Shown: one piece after another, positions 23,247 through 32,449 of the stretch | Layout of the letters: the number at the start of each line of letters is the position of its first letter | Position numbering within the stretch: position 1 is the stretch's first letter | Assembly: GCF_005780165.1 (NCBI RefSeq) | Contig: NZ_VAUV01000004.1 | Coordinates: 62,001-126,000 of the forward strand | Direction of reading: 5' to 3' | From: Phragmitibacter flavus | GTDB taxonomy: Bacteria; Verrucomicrobiota; Verrucomicrobiia; Verrucomicrobiales; Verrucomicrobiaceae | DNA length: 64,000 bases | Notes under the pieces: model-generated | The model's input: only the letters and a program-made list of their open reading frames with translations | What the model was told of the DNA's origin: nothing | The model's database searches: none | Program-made: the position numbers and the translations under genes

Positions 23247-25113
23247 TCGTGACCGATTCCAAAACGCGGTAATAAAACTCCGACTCAATGCCGTTGAAGG
23301 CAGCAATTTCACGAAACAACGTCGGCGCTCGCAACATCTGGATGGCCTCCGGAAACACGCCGCTGTTGAACTGCACATGGCCATAAGCCACATACAAAGG
23401 ACGCTGGGCATCTTTTGCTTCCTGCGCAAGCGCCTGTAGGTCGGCGAAAGAGTCGATCAAGCGCATGTTGGGTGCATACAGCGGCATGATTTCGCGTCCG
23501 TGTCCGAAGCAGGCGATCAACGCTTTGCCATCAGTCGCCGTGACTTTTTCGCTCATGAAGTCCGCAACATCGTGAATGGGAGCAATGGGACGCTCCATCA
23601 ATACTTTCAGCTGCGCGGCCCATACCGGTGAGATCAACATCACCAGCACCATCGCCACGGGAACGATCCGCCAGTTAAAACCGGGTTTGTTCGAGCCGAG
23701 GACCAGACAGGTAAACGCCAACCAGACCGGCAACATGCTGATGACAAATCGCGGATAAAAGTAACCATCGGTAACCACCGACATCGCCACATACAACCCA
23801 CTGCCAACGACCGGAGCTGCGAGCAGAAGCCAGGGGCCTTTCTTTAGTCCACCAAAGTCTTTCGGAGTAAAGAACCAAAGCGCGATAAGCAACACCGGCA
23901 TCAACCAGAGAAATTCCACCGTGAGACCCCACGGCGCGGCGCTCGGATAACTCGTCGGCAACCCGGCCGCCTCCACCCCCGGCCCCCACCCATGGGCCAC
24001 TCCCAAAAACAAATGGCTCAAAAGACTGTTGAACAACGACAGCGAAAATGGCTGCGAAACGGTTTCATTGCCCGCCCAACGCAAGGCCTGCATGGCATTG
24101 GGAAGGAACGCCTGGATGAACAGCGTCGCAGCCATGACATTGACCGCCACCACCCGACCCAGCATTGACCAACGCTGATCTTTCTCCACGCGCATCCACA
24201 GCAAACCAATGAGCACCAGGTTCACCATCAACAAATCAAACACCGCCTGCGGATACGCCCAAAGCCACACAAACTCTGCCAGCGCCAATCCCAGCCAGGC
24301 CCACCAACTCGTGCCCCTCGTTTGCACCAGCCGGGTGACGGCAAACAACGCAGCAATGCTCATCGGCAGAACGAACGCATAACCTCGCGCATCAACGCCA
24401 TACCTCAGCGCCCAAGGATGCAGCGCCAGCAACATCGCCGCCCAAACCCCTGCCGCCGGTCGACCCCATGATCGCAACAAACACGCCAGTAACAACACCG
24501 ACAGCGCCGAACTCAACAACGCTGGCACCCGAGCTGCCAGATCGCTGAACGCATGTGGCGGAGCACCAGTGAACAGACGCCATACCGACTGGCTCGATTT
24601 TTGTGCAACCGACATCGGCGCATGATTGGTCGGTTTTTGATAATACCACGCCGCACGTTTCCAGTCGTGACGTTGGAATTCCACCTTGTCAGGATCCTTG
24701 GCATCCACCTTCCACCGACCATGGCTCGCCTGCATCATCTGCCAGCTTTCATCCCACCACAAACTCTTGCTGGCCAGTGGTGCCCTCACGGCCACACCCA
24801 GCAACATCGCGAACAAAACCACCGGCCAAAACCACCGTGCCTTGTCTTCCCAAAGCGCCACTTTGGAAATCGCGTCCTTCGTGATCCCCCAAAATCCACT
24901 GGTTGCCAGCAGCACCGTCAACAACCCAAGATTGATCCACGCCGCATAACGAACCCCGATCGCCGCATCGTCCCACCAGTCGACTTTCTTCCCTGCATCC
25001 AACGCCTTCTCGATATCCTTCACATGATCCTTGCTGTCAGGACCAAAGATCAAAATCGCCACCGTCGCCAGCAACAGGGCAAGCAAAACGAGCCGAACAA
25101 TACGTAGAGACAT
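23233..25113 (-). CDS. GT-C fold membrane glycosyltransferase-like protein (copy A)
   Basis: This 626-residue protein is an integral membrane protein with about 11-13 helices in the arrangement of ArnT/PMT-type glycosyltransferases. In the first large outer loop the motif SKSLWWDESWQMMQASHGRW contains the Asp-Glu pair typical of GT-C catalytic sites. A later segment reads ARGYAFVLPMS, matching DARGY/EARGY in the paralogue at 26208. The C-terminal 100 residues form a soluble periplasmic domain (LYVAYGHVQFNSGVFPEA). Such enzymes move sugars from polyprenyl-phosphate carriers; neither donor nor acceptor is known. ATG 25113 (MSLRIVRL) gives a proper first helix. CorA lies 20 bases upstream on the same strand. 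Confidence 0.75.
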   Translation of the reverse strand: MSLRIVRLVLLALLLATVAILIFGPDSKDHVKDIEKALDAGKKVDWWDDAAIGVRYAAWINLGLLTVLLATSGFWGITKDAISKVALWEDKARWFWPVVLFAMLLGVAVRAPLASKSLWWDESWQMMQASHGRWKVDAKDPDKVEFQRHDWKRAAWYYQKPTNHAPMSVAQKSSQSVWRLFTGAPPHAFSDLAARVPALLSSALSVLLLACLLRSWGRPAAGVWAAMLLALHPWALRYGVDARGYAFVLPMSIAALFAVTRLVQTRGTSWWAWLGLALAEFVWLWAYPQAVFDLLMVNLVLIGLLWMRVEKDQRWSMLGRVVAVNVMAATLFIQAFLPNAMQALRWAGNETVSQPFSLSLFNSLLSHLFLGVAHGWGPGVEAAGLPTSYPSAAPWGLTVEFLWLMPVLLIALWFFTPKDFGGLKKGPWLLLAAPVVGSGLYVAMSVVTDGYFYPRFVISMLPVWLAFTCLVLGSNKPGFNWRIVPVAMVLVMLISPVWAAQLKVLMERPIAPIHDVADFMSEKVTATDGKALIACFGHGREIMPLYAPNMRLIDSFADLQALAQEAKDAQRPLYVAYGHVQFNSGVFPEAIQMLRAPTLFREIAAFNGIESEFYYRVLESVTITNP

Positions 25114-25133
25114 GCAAAAAATAAACGCGTTTT

Positions 25134-26108
25134 CTACAGAAGTTTTTTCCGTTTGGCCAGCCAGATCGGCACCACGGCAGACAACACAATGATCACCATC
25201 ACCAGCCAAAACCCAAAAGGATTTCGCTGCGCCGGCAGATCCACGTTCATCCCATAAATGCTCGCGATCATGGTCGGCGGCAGGAACATCACACTCGCCA
25301 CTGTGAATACTTTGATGATCTGGTTCTGCTGAATGCTGATCAAACCGAGCGTCGACTCCAGCAAAAACTGCATCTCCTGCGTCTGCTGGTTGGTGTAATC
25401 GTCGAGCGATTTCACGTCGCGCGCCACGCTGCGAAACTGCGCCGCCAGATCGCCACGCATCCACGAAGCCGCGTTGTTAAGAAAGAATTGCAGCATCCGC
25501 GCCACGCTCACCAAACACTCGCGCAAATCCGCCACCAAGGCATTGCGCCGACCTAGCAGCTTGATCACCTCATTCAAATCCGACTCTGAACTGCCATCGC
25601 GAGTGACCGCATTCACCCGGAAAATATTGCGCGAGACCCGGCGCAAATCCGTCTCGATGCTCTGCAGCGAATCCGCAATCCGCGCCACAATCAGCTCCAC
25701 CAGCAAAAGGAACACCGCATCACTCGTCACCGGATGCGAACACTCGCGCCGCACATGATCATACAGCACCCGCCAGGGATGCGGATTGCCATAACGCACC
25801 GTCGTCAACGCCTCTGGATTCACCACGAAAGAGATCGCCGTCGTCTCCGGCTCCGACGAATCCAATCCCACCGGCACCCATGCCGTCATGTAAAGCGCCC
25901 CTTTTTCCGTATACAAGCGGCTCGATTCCTCAATCTCCTGCATCTCCTCGCGCGTCGGCAGACCGTATTCCAGCCACTGTTCGGCTTCCAGCTCCTCCGC
26001 ACGGGTCGGATTCAGCAAATCCAAAAACACCAGGTTGTCGGGAAGCGGATGAAGCTTCTCGTCATTCCAATCAATCAATTGCGCCTGTTGGGTGATGATG
26101 CGGAGCAT
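25134..26108 (-). CDS. corA: CorA-family Mg2+/Co2+ transporter
   Basis: This 324-residue protein is a CorA-type divalent metal channel. It has the cytoplasmic N-terminal alpha/beta domain, a long stalk helix, and two C-terminal membrane helices. The signature Gly-Met-Asn is at 286-288 in ASIYGMNVD, at the end of the first helix, and the C-terminus is basic (LAKRKKLL) as usual. Length is normal. It is encoded between the two paralogous GT-C proteins and only 20 bases before copy A, so it may be co-transcribed with it. No Mg2+-sensing leader was recognised upstream. Confidence 0.9.
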   Translation of the reverse strand: MLRIITQQAQLIDWNDEKLHPLPDNLVFLDLLNPTRAEELEAEQWLEYGLPTREEMQEIEESSRLYTEKGALYMTAWVPVGLDSSEPETTAISFVVNPEALTTVRYGNPHPWRVLYDHVRRECSHPVTSDAVFLLLVELIVARIADSLQSIETDLRRVSRNIFRVNAVTRDGSSESDLNEVIKLLGRRNALVADLRECLVSVARMLQFFLNNAASWMRGDLAAQFRSVARDVKSLDDYTNQQTQEMQFLLESTLGLISIQQNQIIKVFTVASVMFLPPTMIASIYGMNVDLPAQRNPFGFWLVMVIIVLSAVVPIWLAKRKKLL

Positions 26109-26207
26109 GGGAGCGAAGAGTCATCAGCAGAAAGCGCGTGCGGGCAACTCCGTCAACCCGCGAATTGGCAAACCTCTATTCCGCACCGAGCCCTGCCACC
26201 AGCACGA

Positions 26208-28064
26208 TCAGTCGTTCGTCGGCCGCAACTTGAACAAATACTGCGTGAACTGCGGCTCCTCCTGCCCCCAAAACACCCCGCCTGCCTCAAACTCCTGCCC
26301 CTTCTCCAGTCGCGCCACCGCTTCCGGCATCGTCTGTTTCGCCAGGTCGCGATGGGAAAAATTCACATACAGATCCCGCTTCTCCGCCCTCGCCCTCGCG
26401 ACCAGCGCATCAAAATCCGCATCCGTCGCCAAAGCCAGCATGCGCGGATCGTAAATCACCGAATTGCACCAAAACGCCCCAAACAGCGCCTCATGCGAAG
26501 CATAATGCGGATACACCGCCCCCCGCACCGCCAGCACCGGACCCCGCTCATCCTGCTTGGGCGTGTCCCTCCACTGCCAGGCCAACAACAGCGGCAGCAC
26601 CAGCGCCAGCGCCCCGAATGGAACCTGCACGCGCCTAAACCCCGCAATCCCCACCCCCAACGCCGCCAGCACCCCCGGCAACGCATACAACCCATACCAG
26701 TGATGCAACACCTGCCCTTTGGCGACCATCGCAAACCAGGCAACCTCCACCGCCAGCGGTCCCGACACCACCAGCAACGCCGCCACCCCACCCTGCCGTA
26801 GCAGCCTCACCGAGCCGAACACCGTCGTCCCCACCGTCACCACCGCCAATACCGCAATCGTCCACGGCATCTCCAGAAACCAACGGCATACCGAGATGTT
26901 ACGCGGATTCCACACCTGCCAGTCAAGCCCCCGACAACCCGCCAGCAGGTAGCCAAACATATCCGTCTGCCAGGTGGACCTCATCTCGCCCTGAATCCCC
27001 GCACCCTCCCTCAGCGTCAACAACAGCTGCGGCATCAACGGCAGCATCAATGGCAATGCCACCATCACCGCCACGATCCCCGTCACCACCGGACGCAACA
27101 ACAACGGCAGCTCCAGTTCCCCCTTCTGCCAGCGCCAGCCCAGCCACGCCATCAACAAACCATTCTGCACCGCCAGAAAATAGATGGAGCCCGGAAAACT
27201 CCAGATCGTCAGGAACATCCCCAGACCATACCCCGCCCAATCCCGCCAGCGTCCGCTGTGCACCGCCCGATGCAGGAACCACCAGCCCAGGCAGACTCCC
27301 AACAACATCAGGCTGTATCCCCGCGCCTCCGTCGAATAACGCAAATGCCAGCCATGCACCGCCCCCGCCAGCATCGCCCAAAACGCCGCCCCATTTCCAG
27401 CCATCGAACGCACCGCAAACCCCAGCAATACCAATCCCGACAGACCCGCCAAGAACGCCGGCAGTCGCACCGCCAGCTCCTTCACCTCACCCTGCGCCGA
27501 CCCGGTGATCCCGCGCCAGGCATCATAACTCAAGCGCGACAAAACCGAATGCGGCTGCGAGTTGTTGCCAATGTTGTTCAGCCACCAGGTTTCCACCCAC
27601 TTCACCTCGCGAAACCGCATCACCACATCCGCATCCCGTTCCCTCCAATCCCCGCACACCATGCGCATGAAATTGAACGCCTCGTCATTGTAAAAACTCA
27701 GTTCCATCCGCGGCCAGCGCAACCACACCGCGAACACCAGCAACGCCAAAACCACCAGCCATCTTTTCAATCCAATCCGCTCCACCACCGGCAGCGAACC
27801 CAACGATTGGCTCCCACGCGTCCACCATCGCGACGTCAACGCCAGCAGCACAATCAAAACCATGTCGATCACCGCCGCCCACCATGCGTAGGTGTGAACA
27901 TACGCAATGACCTTGGGTCGTTTCCCTTCCGCTGCCACGCTGGCCATCGCCCCAGGCCATTCCCCCGCCGTCGTCACCACAAAAAGCCCCAATCCAATCA
28001 ACAAAAACCCCGCCAGCAACCAGCCTTTGCTTTTGACAAGCCACAACCATGCGGTTTTGTTCAT
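26208..28064 (-). CDS. GT-C fold membrane glycosyltransferase-like protein (copy B)
   Basis: This 618-residue integral membrane protein is related to copy A at 23233. It has an N-terminal helix pair, then a GT-C first loop with MELSFYNDEAFNFMRMVCGD, where Asp-Glu corresponds to the WWDES pair of copy A. The motif STEARGYSLMLLG and the soluble C-terminal domain (LYVNFSHRDLAKQTMPEAVARL, compare LYVAYGHVQFNSG in copy A) also correspond. The conserved C-terminal domain suggests a shared function outside the membrane. The substrate is unknown. It precedes corA by 99 bases on the same strand. Confidence 0.75.
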   Translation of the reverse strand: MNKTAWLWLVKSKGWLLAGFLLIGLGLFVVTTAGEWPGAMASVAAEGKRPKVIAYVHTYAWWAAVIDMVLIVLLALTSRWWTRGSQSLGSLPVVERIGLKRWLVVLALLVFAVWLRWPRMELSFYNDEAFNFMRMVCGDWRERDADVVMRFREVKWVETWWLNNIGNNSQPHSVLSRLSYDAWRGITGSAQGEVKELAVRLPAFLAGLSGLVLLGFAVRSMAGNGAAFWAMLAGAVHGWHLRYSTEARGYSLMLLGVCLGWWFLHRAVHSGRWRDWAGYGLGMFLTIWSFPGSIYFLAVQNGLLMAWLGWRWQKGELELPLLLRPVVTGIVAVMVALPLMLPLMPQLLLTLREGAGIQGEMRSTWQTDMFGYLLAGCRGLDWQVWNPRNISVCRWFLEMPWTIAVLAVVTVGTTVFGSVRLLRQGGVAALLVVSGPLAVEVAWFAMVAKGQVLHHWYGLYALPGVLAALGVGIAGFRRVQVPFGALALVLPLLLAWQWRDTPKQDERGPVLAVRGAVYPHYASHEALFGAFWCNSVIYDPRMLALATDADFDALVARARAEKRDLYVNFSHRDLAKQTMPEAVARLEKGQEFEAGGVFWGQEEPQFTQYLFKLRPTND

Positions 28065-28147
28065 CGGGCCAAGGTATAGAACAAAAACATTTCTATGAAA
28101 GTGAAAATATAAGAATTAACCTTATTTCATCAACCGCCAACTCTAAG

Positions 28148-30661
28148 TCATCCGAACAGCGATAGTTGCGAGTCATCCACCTCGACCACCGGCCTTCTTT
28201 TGCGCACCACCGGCTCCGTCTCCGTCTCCCTCATTATCGTAATCCCCTCATTCGGTGGATGCCCCGCCTCAAGGCGATCCAAAATTCCGCGCGCACGATG
28301 CAGCCCCCCCTCCGGCACCCCCGCCAGTCGCGCCACCTGAATCCCGTAACTCTTCTCCGCACTCCCCGCCACGATCTTGCGCAGGAAAATGATCTGCTGG
28401 TTCCACTCCTTCACCGCCACGTTAAAATTTCGCGCCCCCGAGCAAATCCCCGCCAGCGCCGTCAGCTCGTGGTAGTGCGTCGCAAACAACGTCCGGGCCC
28501 CGATCACATCATGCAGATGCTCCGCCACGCTCCACGCGATGCTCAACCCATCAAACGTGCTCGTCCCCCGTCCGATCTCATCCAGAATCACCAGACTCCG
28601 TTCCGTCGCATGATTCAAAATCAACGCCGTCTCGTTCATCTCCACCATGAACGTGCTCTGCCCCTTCGACAAATCGTCACTCGCCCCGATGCGCGTAAAA
28701 ATCCGGTCCACCAACCCAATATGTGCCTCCGCCGCCGGCAGGAAACTCCCCACCTGCGCCATCAACGTCAACAACGCCACCTGACGGATATACGTGCTCT
28801 TCCCCGCCATGTTCGGACCCGTGATCACCATCAACCGGCACCCCTCCACCCCTTCCAGCTCCGTGTCATTCGGCACAAACCGCTCACCCGCCAGTTGCTG
28901 ATCCAACACCGGATGCCGGCCATCACGAATGAACAGATCGCGCGACTCACTCAACGCCGGCCGCGCGTAATTGAACAACCGCGCCGTCTCCGCCAAAGAC
29001 CCCAGCACATCCACCGTCGCCATCGCCTCCGCCGTCTGCTGAATCGACTCCAGCTGCGCCATCGCCCGTGTCCGCAATGCCACAAACTCCTCCAGCTCCA
29101 ACGCCTTCGCCCGCTCATCCGCGCCCAGGATCTTGTCCTCCATCCGCTTCAACCCATCCGTGATGAACCGCTCCGCATTCGACGTCGTTTGCTTCCTCAC
29201 ATAATCCGCCGGCACACTCGACAGGTTCGACTTGGTGATCTCAATGAAATACCCAAACACCGCATTGTATTTGATCTTCAGCGACTTGATCCCCGTCCGC
29301 TCAATCTCATCGTTCTGCAACTTCGCCAGCCAGTCCCGCCCCTGCATCGAAGCCGAGCGCAACTCGTCCAGCTCCGCAAAAATCCCCTCCCGAAAAATTC
29401 CGCCGTCCTTGATCGTCGCCGGAGGTTCTTCCACCAACGCCGTCTCAATCTCCGCCGCCAGTTCTGTCAGATCAAACATCTGGCCATGCAACTGCGCAAT
29501 CAACCCTTTCGCCGCTCCACCCTGCACTTCTTCCAACAACATCTTCAACCCCGGCACCAAATTCAGCGCCTGCGCCAGCGAAGACAAGTCCCGAGCATTG
29601 CCGCTGCCCTGACTCAACCTTCCCGAAGTCCGCTCCATGTCGCGAATCTCCTTCAACATCTCCCGCACCTGCCCCAACAAGCGACCATCCTTCAACAACG
29701 CCGCCACCCCGTCCTGACGCGCCACCAGCTTCTCCAAATCACTCAACGGATGCAACACCCAGCGCCGCAACAACCTTGCCCCCATAGGCGTGCAGGTCCG
29801 GTTCAGCGCATGCAACAAGGTGTGCTCCGCCCCGCCCCGACTCTGCACCAGCTCAAGGTGCGACTGGCTCGCCGCATCAATCCAAACCCCATCCAAACTG
29901 GACATCACCCGCAACCGCTTCAAATGCCCCACATCCTTGCGCAATTGAAACTGCAAATACTGCATCACCGCCCCCGCCGCACACACCCCCGCCGTCATCT
30001 CCCCGCAGCCAAACCCATCCAGCGACTGCACCGCAAAATGTTTCGTCAGCGCATGGAATCCCTGTTCCTGCAAAAACAAATAACCCTCACAAACCTGCGC
30101 CCCACGCGGCGTCCCCAAAACCTCCAGCAAATCCTTCTGCTCCTCCGCATACAACAGCTCACTCGGCGTCAAACGCGTCAACTCATCATGCAAAGCCTCC
30201 ACCGAATCAAACTCCCCCACCTCAAACCCGCCCGTCGTCAGATCCACACACGCCAGTCCGAACTTCTTCCCTTCCTTAAAAATCCCTGCCAAAAAGTGCC
30301 CCTTGTCCGCTTCAATGAACCGACCATCCGTCACCGTCCCCGCGCTGATCACCTCCGAAACCTCCCGCTGCACCAGCTTCCCCGGAATCACCTCCCCCAC
30401 CTGTTCCCCGATCGCCACCCGTTTGCCCGCCCGGATCAAACGCCCAATATAACTCTGCGCCGCATGATGCGGAACCCCGCACATCGGCACCCCGTTCCTT
30501 TTCGTCAGCGCCACATTGAGAATCCCCGAAGCCACCTTCGCATCCTCAAAAAACATCTCATAAAAATCCCCCAACCGGAACAGCAGCAACACATCCTCCG
30601 GCAGATCCCGCCGCATGGCGAGATACTGTTTCATCATGGGGGTGGCGGCTGCGTCAGACAT
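28148..30661 (-). CDS. mutS: DNA mismatch repair protein MutS
   Basis: This 837-residue protein recognises mismatches. Domain I starts MMKQYLAMRRDLPEDVLLLF and contains the mismatch-contact motif RLGDFYEMFFEDA with the Phe-x-Glu (FYE). The ATPase Walker A is TGPNMAGKST (about 612-621), Walker B is LVILDEIGRGTSTFDG, and the family's ATHYHEL follows. The length and domain order are those of MutS1. ATG 30661 (MSDAAATPMMKQ) was chosen; an upstream in-frame start would add 24 residues that have no counterpart in the family. A large open frame on the opposite strand is a composition artefact. No MutL is in the window. Confidence 0.95.
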   Translation of the reverse strand: MSDAAATPMMKQYLAMRRDLPEDVLLLFRLGDFYEMFFEDAKVASGILNVALTKRNGVPMCGVPHHAAQSYIGRLIRAGKRVAIGEQVGEVIPGKLVQREVSEVISAGTVTDGRFIEADKGHFLAGIFKEGKKFGLACVDLTTGGFEVGEFDSVEALHDELTRLTPSELLYAEEQKDLLEVLGTPRGAQVCEGYLFLQEQGFHALTKHFAVQSLDGFGCGEMTAGVCAAGAVMQYLQFQLRKDVGHLKRLRVMSSLDGVWIDAASQSHLELVQSRGGAEHTLLHALNRTCTPMGARLLRRWVLHPLSDLEKLVARQDGVAALLKDGRLLGQVREMLKEIRDMERTSGRLSQGSGNARDLSSLAQALNLVPGLKMLLEEVQGGAAKGLIAQLHGQMFDLTELAAEIETALVEEPPATIKDGGIFREGIFAELDELRSASMQGRDWLAKLQNDEIERTGIKSLKIKYNAVFGYFIEITKSNLSSVPADYVRKQTTSNAERFITDGLKRMEDKILGADERAKALELEEFVALRTRAMAQLESIQQTAEAMATVDVLGSLAETARLFNYARPALSESRDLFIRDGRHPVLDQQLAGERFVPNDTELEGVEGCRLMVITGPNMAGKSTYIRQVALLTLMAQVGSFLPAAEAHIGLVDRIFTRIGASDDLSKGQSTFMVEMNETALILNHATERSLVILDEIGRGTSTFDGLSIAWSVAEHLHDVIGARTLFATHYHELTALAGICSGARNFNVAVKEWNQQIIFLRKIVAGSAEKSYGIQVARLAGVPEGGLHRARGILDRLEAGHPPNEGITIMRETETEPVVRKRRPVVEVDDSQLSLFG

Positions 30662-30736
30662 TGAAGAAGCCCACCCTAGCGATGCCCGCCCGATTGCAAA
30701 GCAGGAAGTGACGGCTTCTCGCTCATCACCCATCCA

Positions 30737-31504
30737 TCATCGACCTCGTCTCAAGCACAACAACATCAAGCCCAAGCCCAAAAGCATGGCGCGTCCAGGT
30801 TCCGGAACCGTCGTCGTGGGCGGAAATCCCGTCGGAGCCGCCATGCTGGAAGTTTGAAACACCAGTTGATCAATCGCCACCCCATCTTCGCGAGGGGCAA
30901 ACCTCAACGTATAAATCCCCGGTGTGGCAATGGTCCACAACAAAGGATTCGAAGCCGCCCCTGCCAAATTCACCTCCGCCTCACCGCTGCTCATCCAGCG
31001 CGTCGTGTTAAAATCCCCATCGTTGGTCTGTTCCTTCTGGGTGATCTCATACCAATCAGGATGAACTCCTCCGATACCATCCGAAAGCTCCGCGATCGAA
31101 ACAAAAAACGAATCACTGCCTCCCACCGTTCCGCTGTTGCTGTTGTTCACTTCCCAACTCAGGTAAAGCTGGTATTCCCCGGGAGTGGTCACCATGATTT
31201 CATAAGTAAGAAATGGACCACCCGTGGGCGAGCCTCCCGTCCCAGTATCCGGCAAATATTGCATGAACGATCCGGTCCGGCTGTTGGTGTGATTCCCGGC
31301 ACTGGTGGCATCTGTCACCTGGGTCCAGCCCTGTCCCGTTGTCGCATTCGTTCCCGCCGAGGTAAAGTCTGTCGCCAAAGCCGTCGCCCGCCCATCCTGC
31401 ACAAGAATCACTGCCGCCCCGCCCCATTCAGGCAAAACGCACAGGCTGATCATGGACGTCGCCAGAGCCAGAGCATGGCTTCGACGGAAAAACAGCGCGG
31501 TCAT
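30737..31504 (-). CDS. PEP-CTERM sorting domain protein
   Basis: This 255-residue exported protein has a signal peptide (about residues 1-30, ending GGAAVI), a beta-rich carbohydrate-binding-like middle (LTYEIMVTTPGEYQLYLSWE), and a C-terminal PEP-CTERM tail. In the tail, VPEPGRAMLLGLGLMLLCLRRGR gives the Pro-Glu-Pro motif, a hydrophobic helix and a basic end. The tail is recognised by exosortase and marks proteins for the cell surface or exopolysaccharide matrix in verrucomicrobia. The middle domain resembles ligand-binding modules that sense a sugar polymer, but this is inferred. No exosortase gene is present in the window. Confidence 0.85.
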   Translation of the reverse strand: MTALFFRRSHALALATSMISLCVLPEWGGAAVILVQDGRATALATDFTSAGTNATTGQGWTQVTDATSAGNHTNSRTGSFMQYLPDTGTGGSPTGGPFLTYEIMVTTPGEYQLYLSWEVNNSNSGTVGGSDSFFVSIAELSDGIGGVHPDWYEITQKEQTNDGDFNTTRWMSSGEAEVNLAGAASNPLLWTIATPGIYTLRFAPREDGVAIDQLVFQTSSMAAPTGFPPTTTVPEPGRAMLLGLGLMLLCLRRGR

Positions 31505-31568
31505 CTGGAAATCTTAGGTTATCCTGACGAATTGATCAAGATTTCCAGGGCAATTTTGTTATCTTTTG

Positions 31569-32426
31569 ATGATGCACCACTCTTCCATCCTGCTGATCTC
31601 ACTCCTGCTGTCCGCCAATCTTCTCGCCCAGGAGGTCAAAATTGAGAAAGATATTCCCTTCCTTCCCGAGGGCCGCAAAGAAAAAGCCGACCTCTACCTC
31701 CCTCCATCTTCCCTGTCCGGCAAATACCCCGGCATTGTCATCATCCACGGCGGCGGCTGGACCGGCGGCGTCAAGGATGCCAAACGCGAGATCAACATTG
31801 GCACCACCCTCGCCAACGAAGGTTACGTCTGCCTCAGCATCGACTACCAACTTCACGATCCCGCCAGCCCCATCTCCGCCTGGCCGCAAAATCTCCACGA
31901 CTGCAAAACCGCCGTTCGCTGGTTGCGTGCCAACGCCGAAAAACTCAACCTCGACCCTGACCACATCGGCGTCATCGGCGGTTCCGCCGGGGGCCATCTC
32001 GCCGCCATGGTCGGCGTCACCCAACCCAAAGACGGACTCGACCCCACCTCCCCCTACGGCGACATTTCCTGCGCCGTCAATTGCGTGGTCGACCTCTACG
32101 GCCCCAATGACGTCAGCACCTGGAAAGACGTTGCCGTCCTCCGCAAAACCCGTACCGAAGACCCCGCCCTCTACGCCCAATTCTCGGTGCTTACCTATCT
32201 CGATAAAAACGACCCTCCTTTCCTCATCCTCCACGGCACTGCCGACAAAACTGTCCCCGTCGAACAATCCACAAAACTCGCAGAGGCCCTCACCAAACTC
32301 GGCGTCGAAAACCACGTTGAAATCATCGAAGGTGCGCCCCACACCTTCCATCTCCAGCCCAAACAGAAAGACCTTCGCCCCTTGGTTATCGCCTTTTTCG
32401 ACAAGCACCTCAAACCCGGCAGCTGA
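31569..32426 (+). CDS. Alpha/beta hydrolase (BD-FAE/esterase-like), secreted
   Basis: This roughly 285-residue protein has a signal peptide (about residues 1-20, LISLLLSANLLAQE) and an esterase/lipase-type alpha/beta hydrolase fold. The oxyanion loop is VIIHGGGWTGG, the nucleophile elbow is GVIGGSAGGHLAAM with the catalytic Ser about residue 139, and the acid and histidine appear in ILHGTADKTVPV and GAPHTFHLQP. This is the order of BD-FAE and hormone-sensitive-lipase relatives, which often deacetylate plant polysaccharides. ATG 31569 or 31572 is the start; a TTG just before them is less likely. It is divergent from the PEP-CTERM gene across about 60 bases. Confidence 0.82.
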   Translation: MMHHSSILLISLLLSANLLAQEVKIEKDIPFLPEGRKEKADLYLPPSSLSGKYPGIVIIHGGGWTGGVKDAKREINIGTTLANEGYVCLSIDYQLHDPASPISAWPQNLHDCKTAVRWLRANAEKLNLDPDHIGVIGGSAGGHLAAMVGVTQPKDGLDPTSPYGDISCAVNCVVDLYGPNDVSTWKDVAVLRKTRTEDPALYAQFSVLTYLDKNDPPFLILHGTADKTVPVEQSTKLAEALTKLGVENHVEIIEGAPHTFHLQPKQKDLRPLVIAFFDKHLKPGS

Positions 32427-32449
32427 CCCAAATTAACCCGACTGCCGCG

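Noticed and set aside
25114-25464. N-terminal extension of GT-C copy A
   Set aside because: It overlaps the CorA gene in another frame and has no hydrophobic helix.
28166-30664. 832-codon open frame on the + strand opposite mutS
   Set aside because: It is exactly antisense to a well-supported mutS gene, is full of Arg, His, Pro and Gln, and has no recognisable domain. It results from the high-GC codon pattern.
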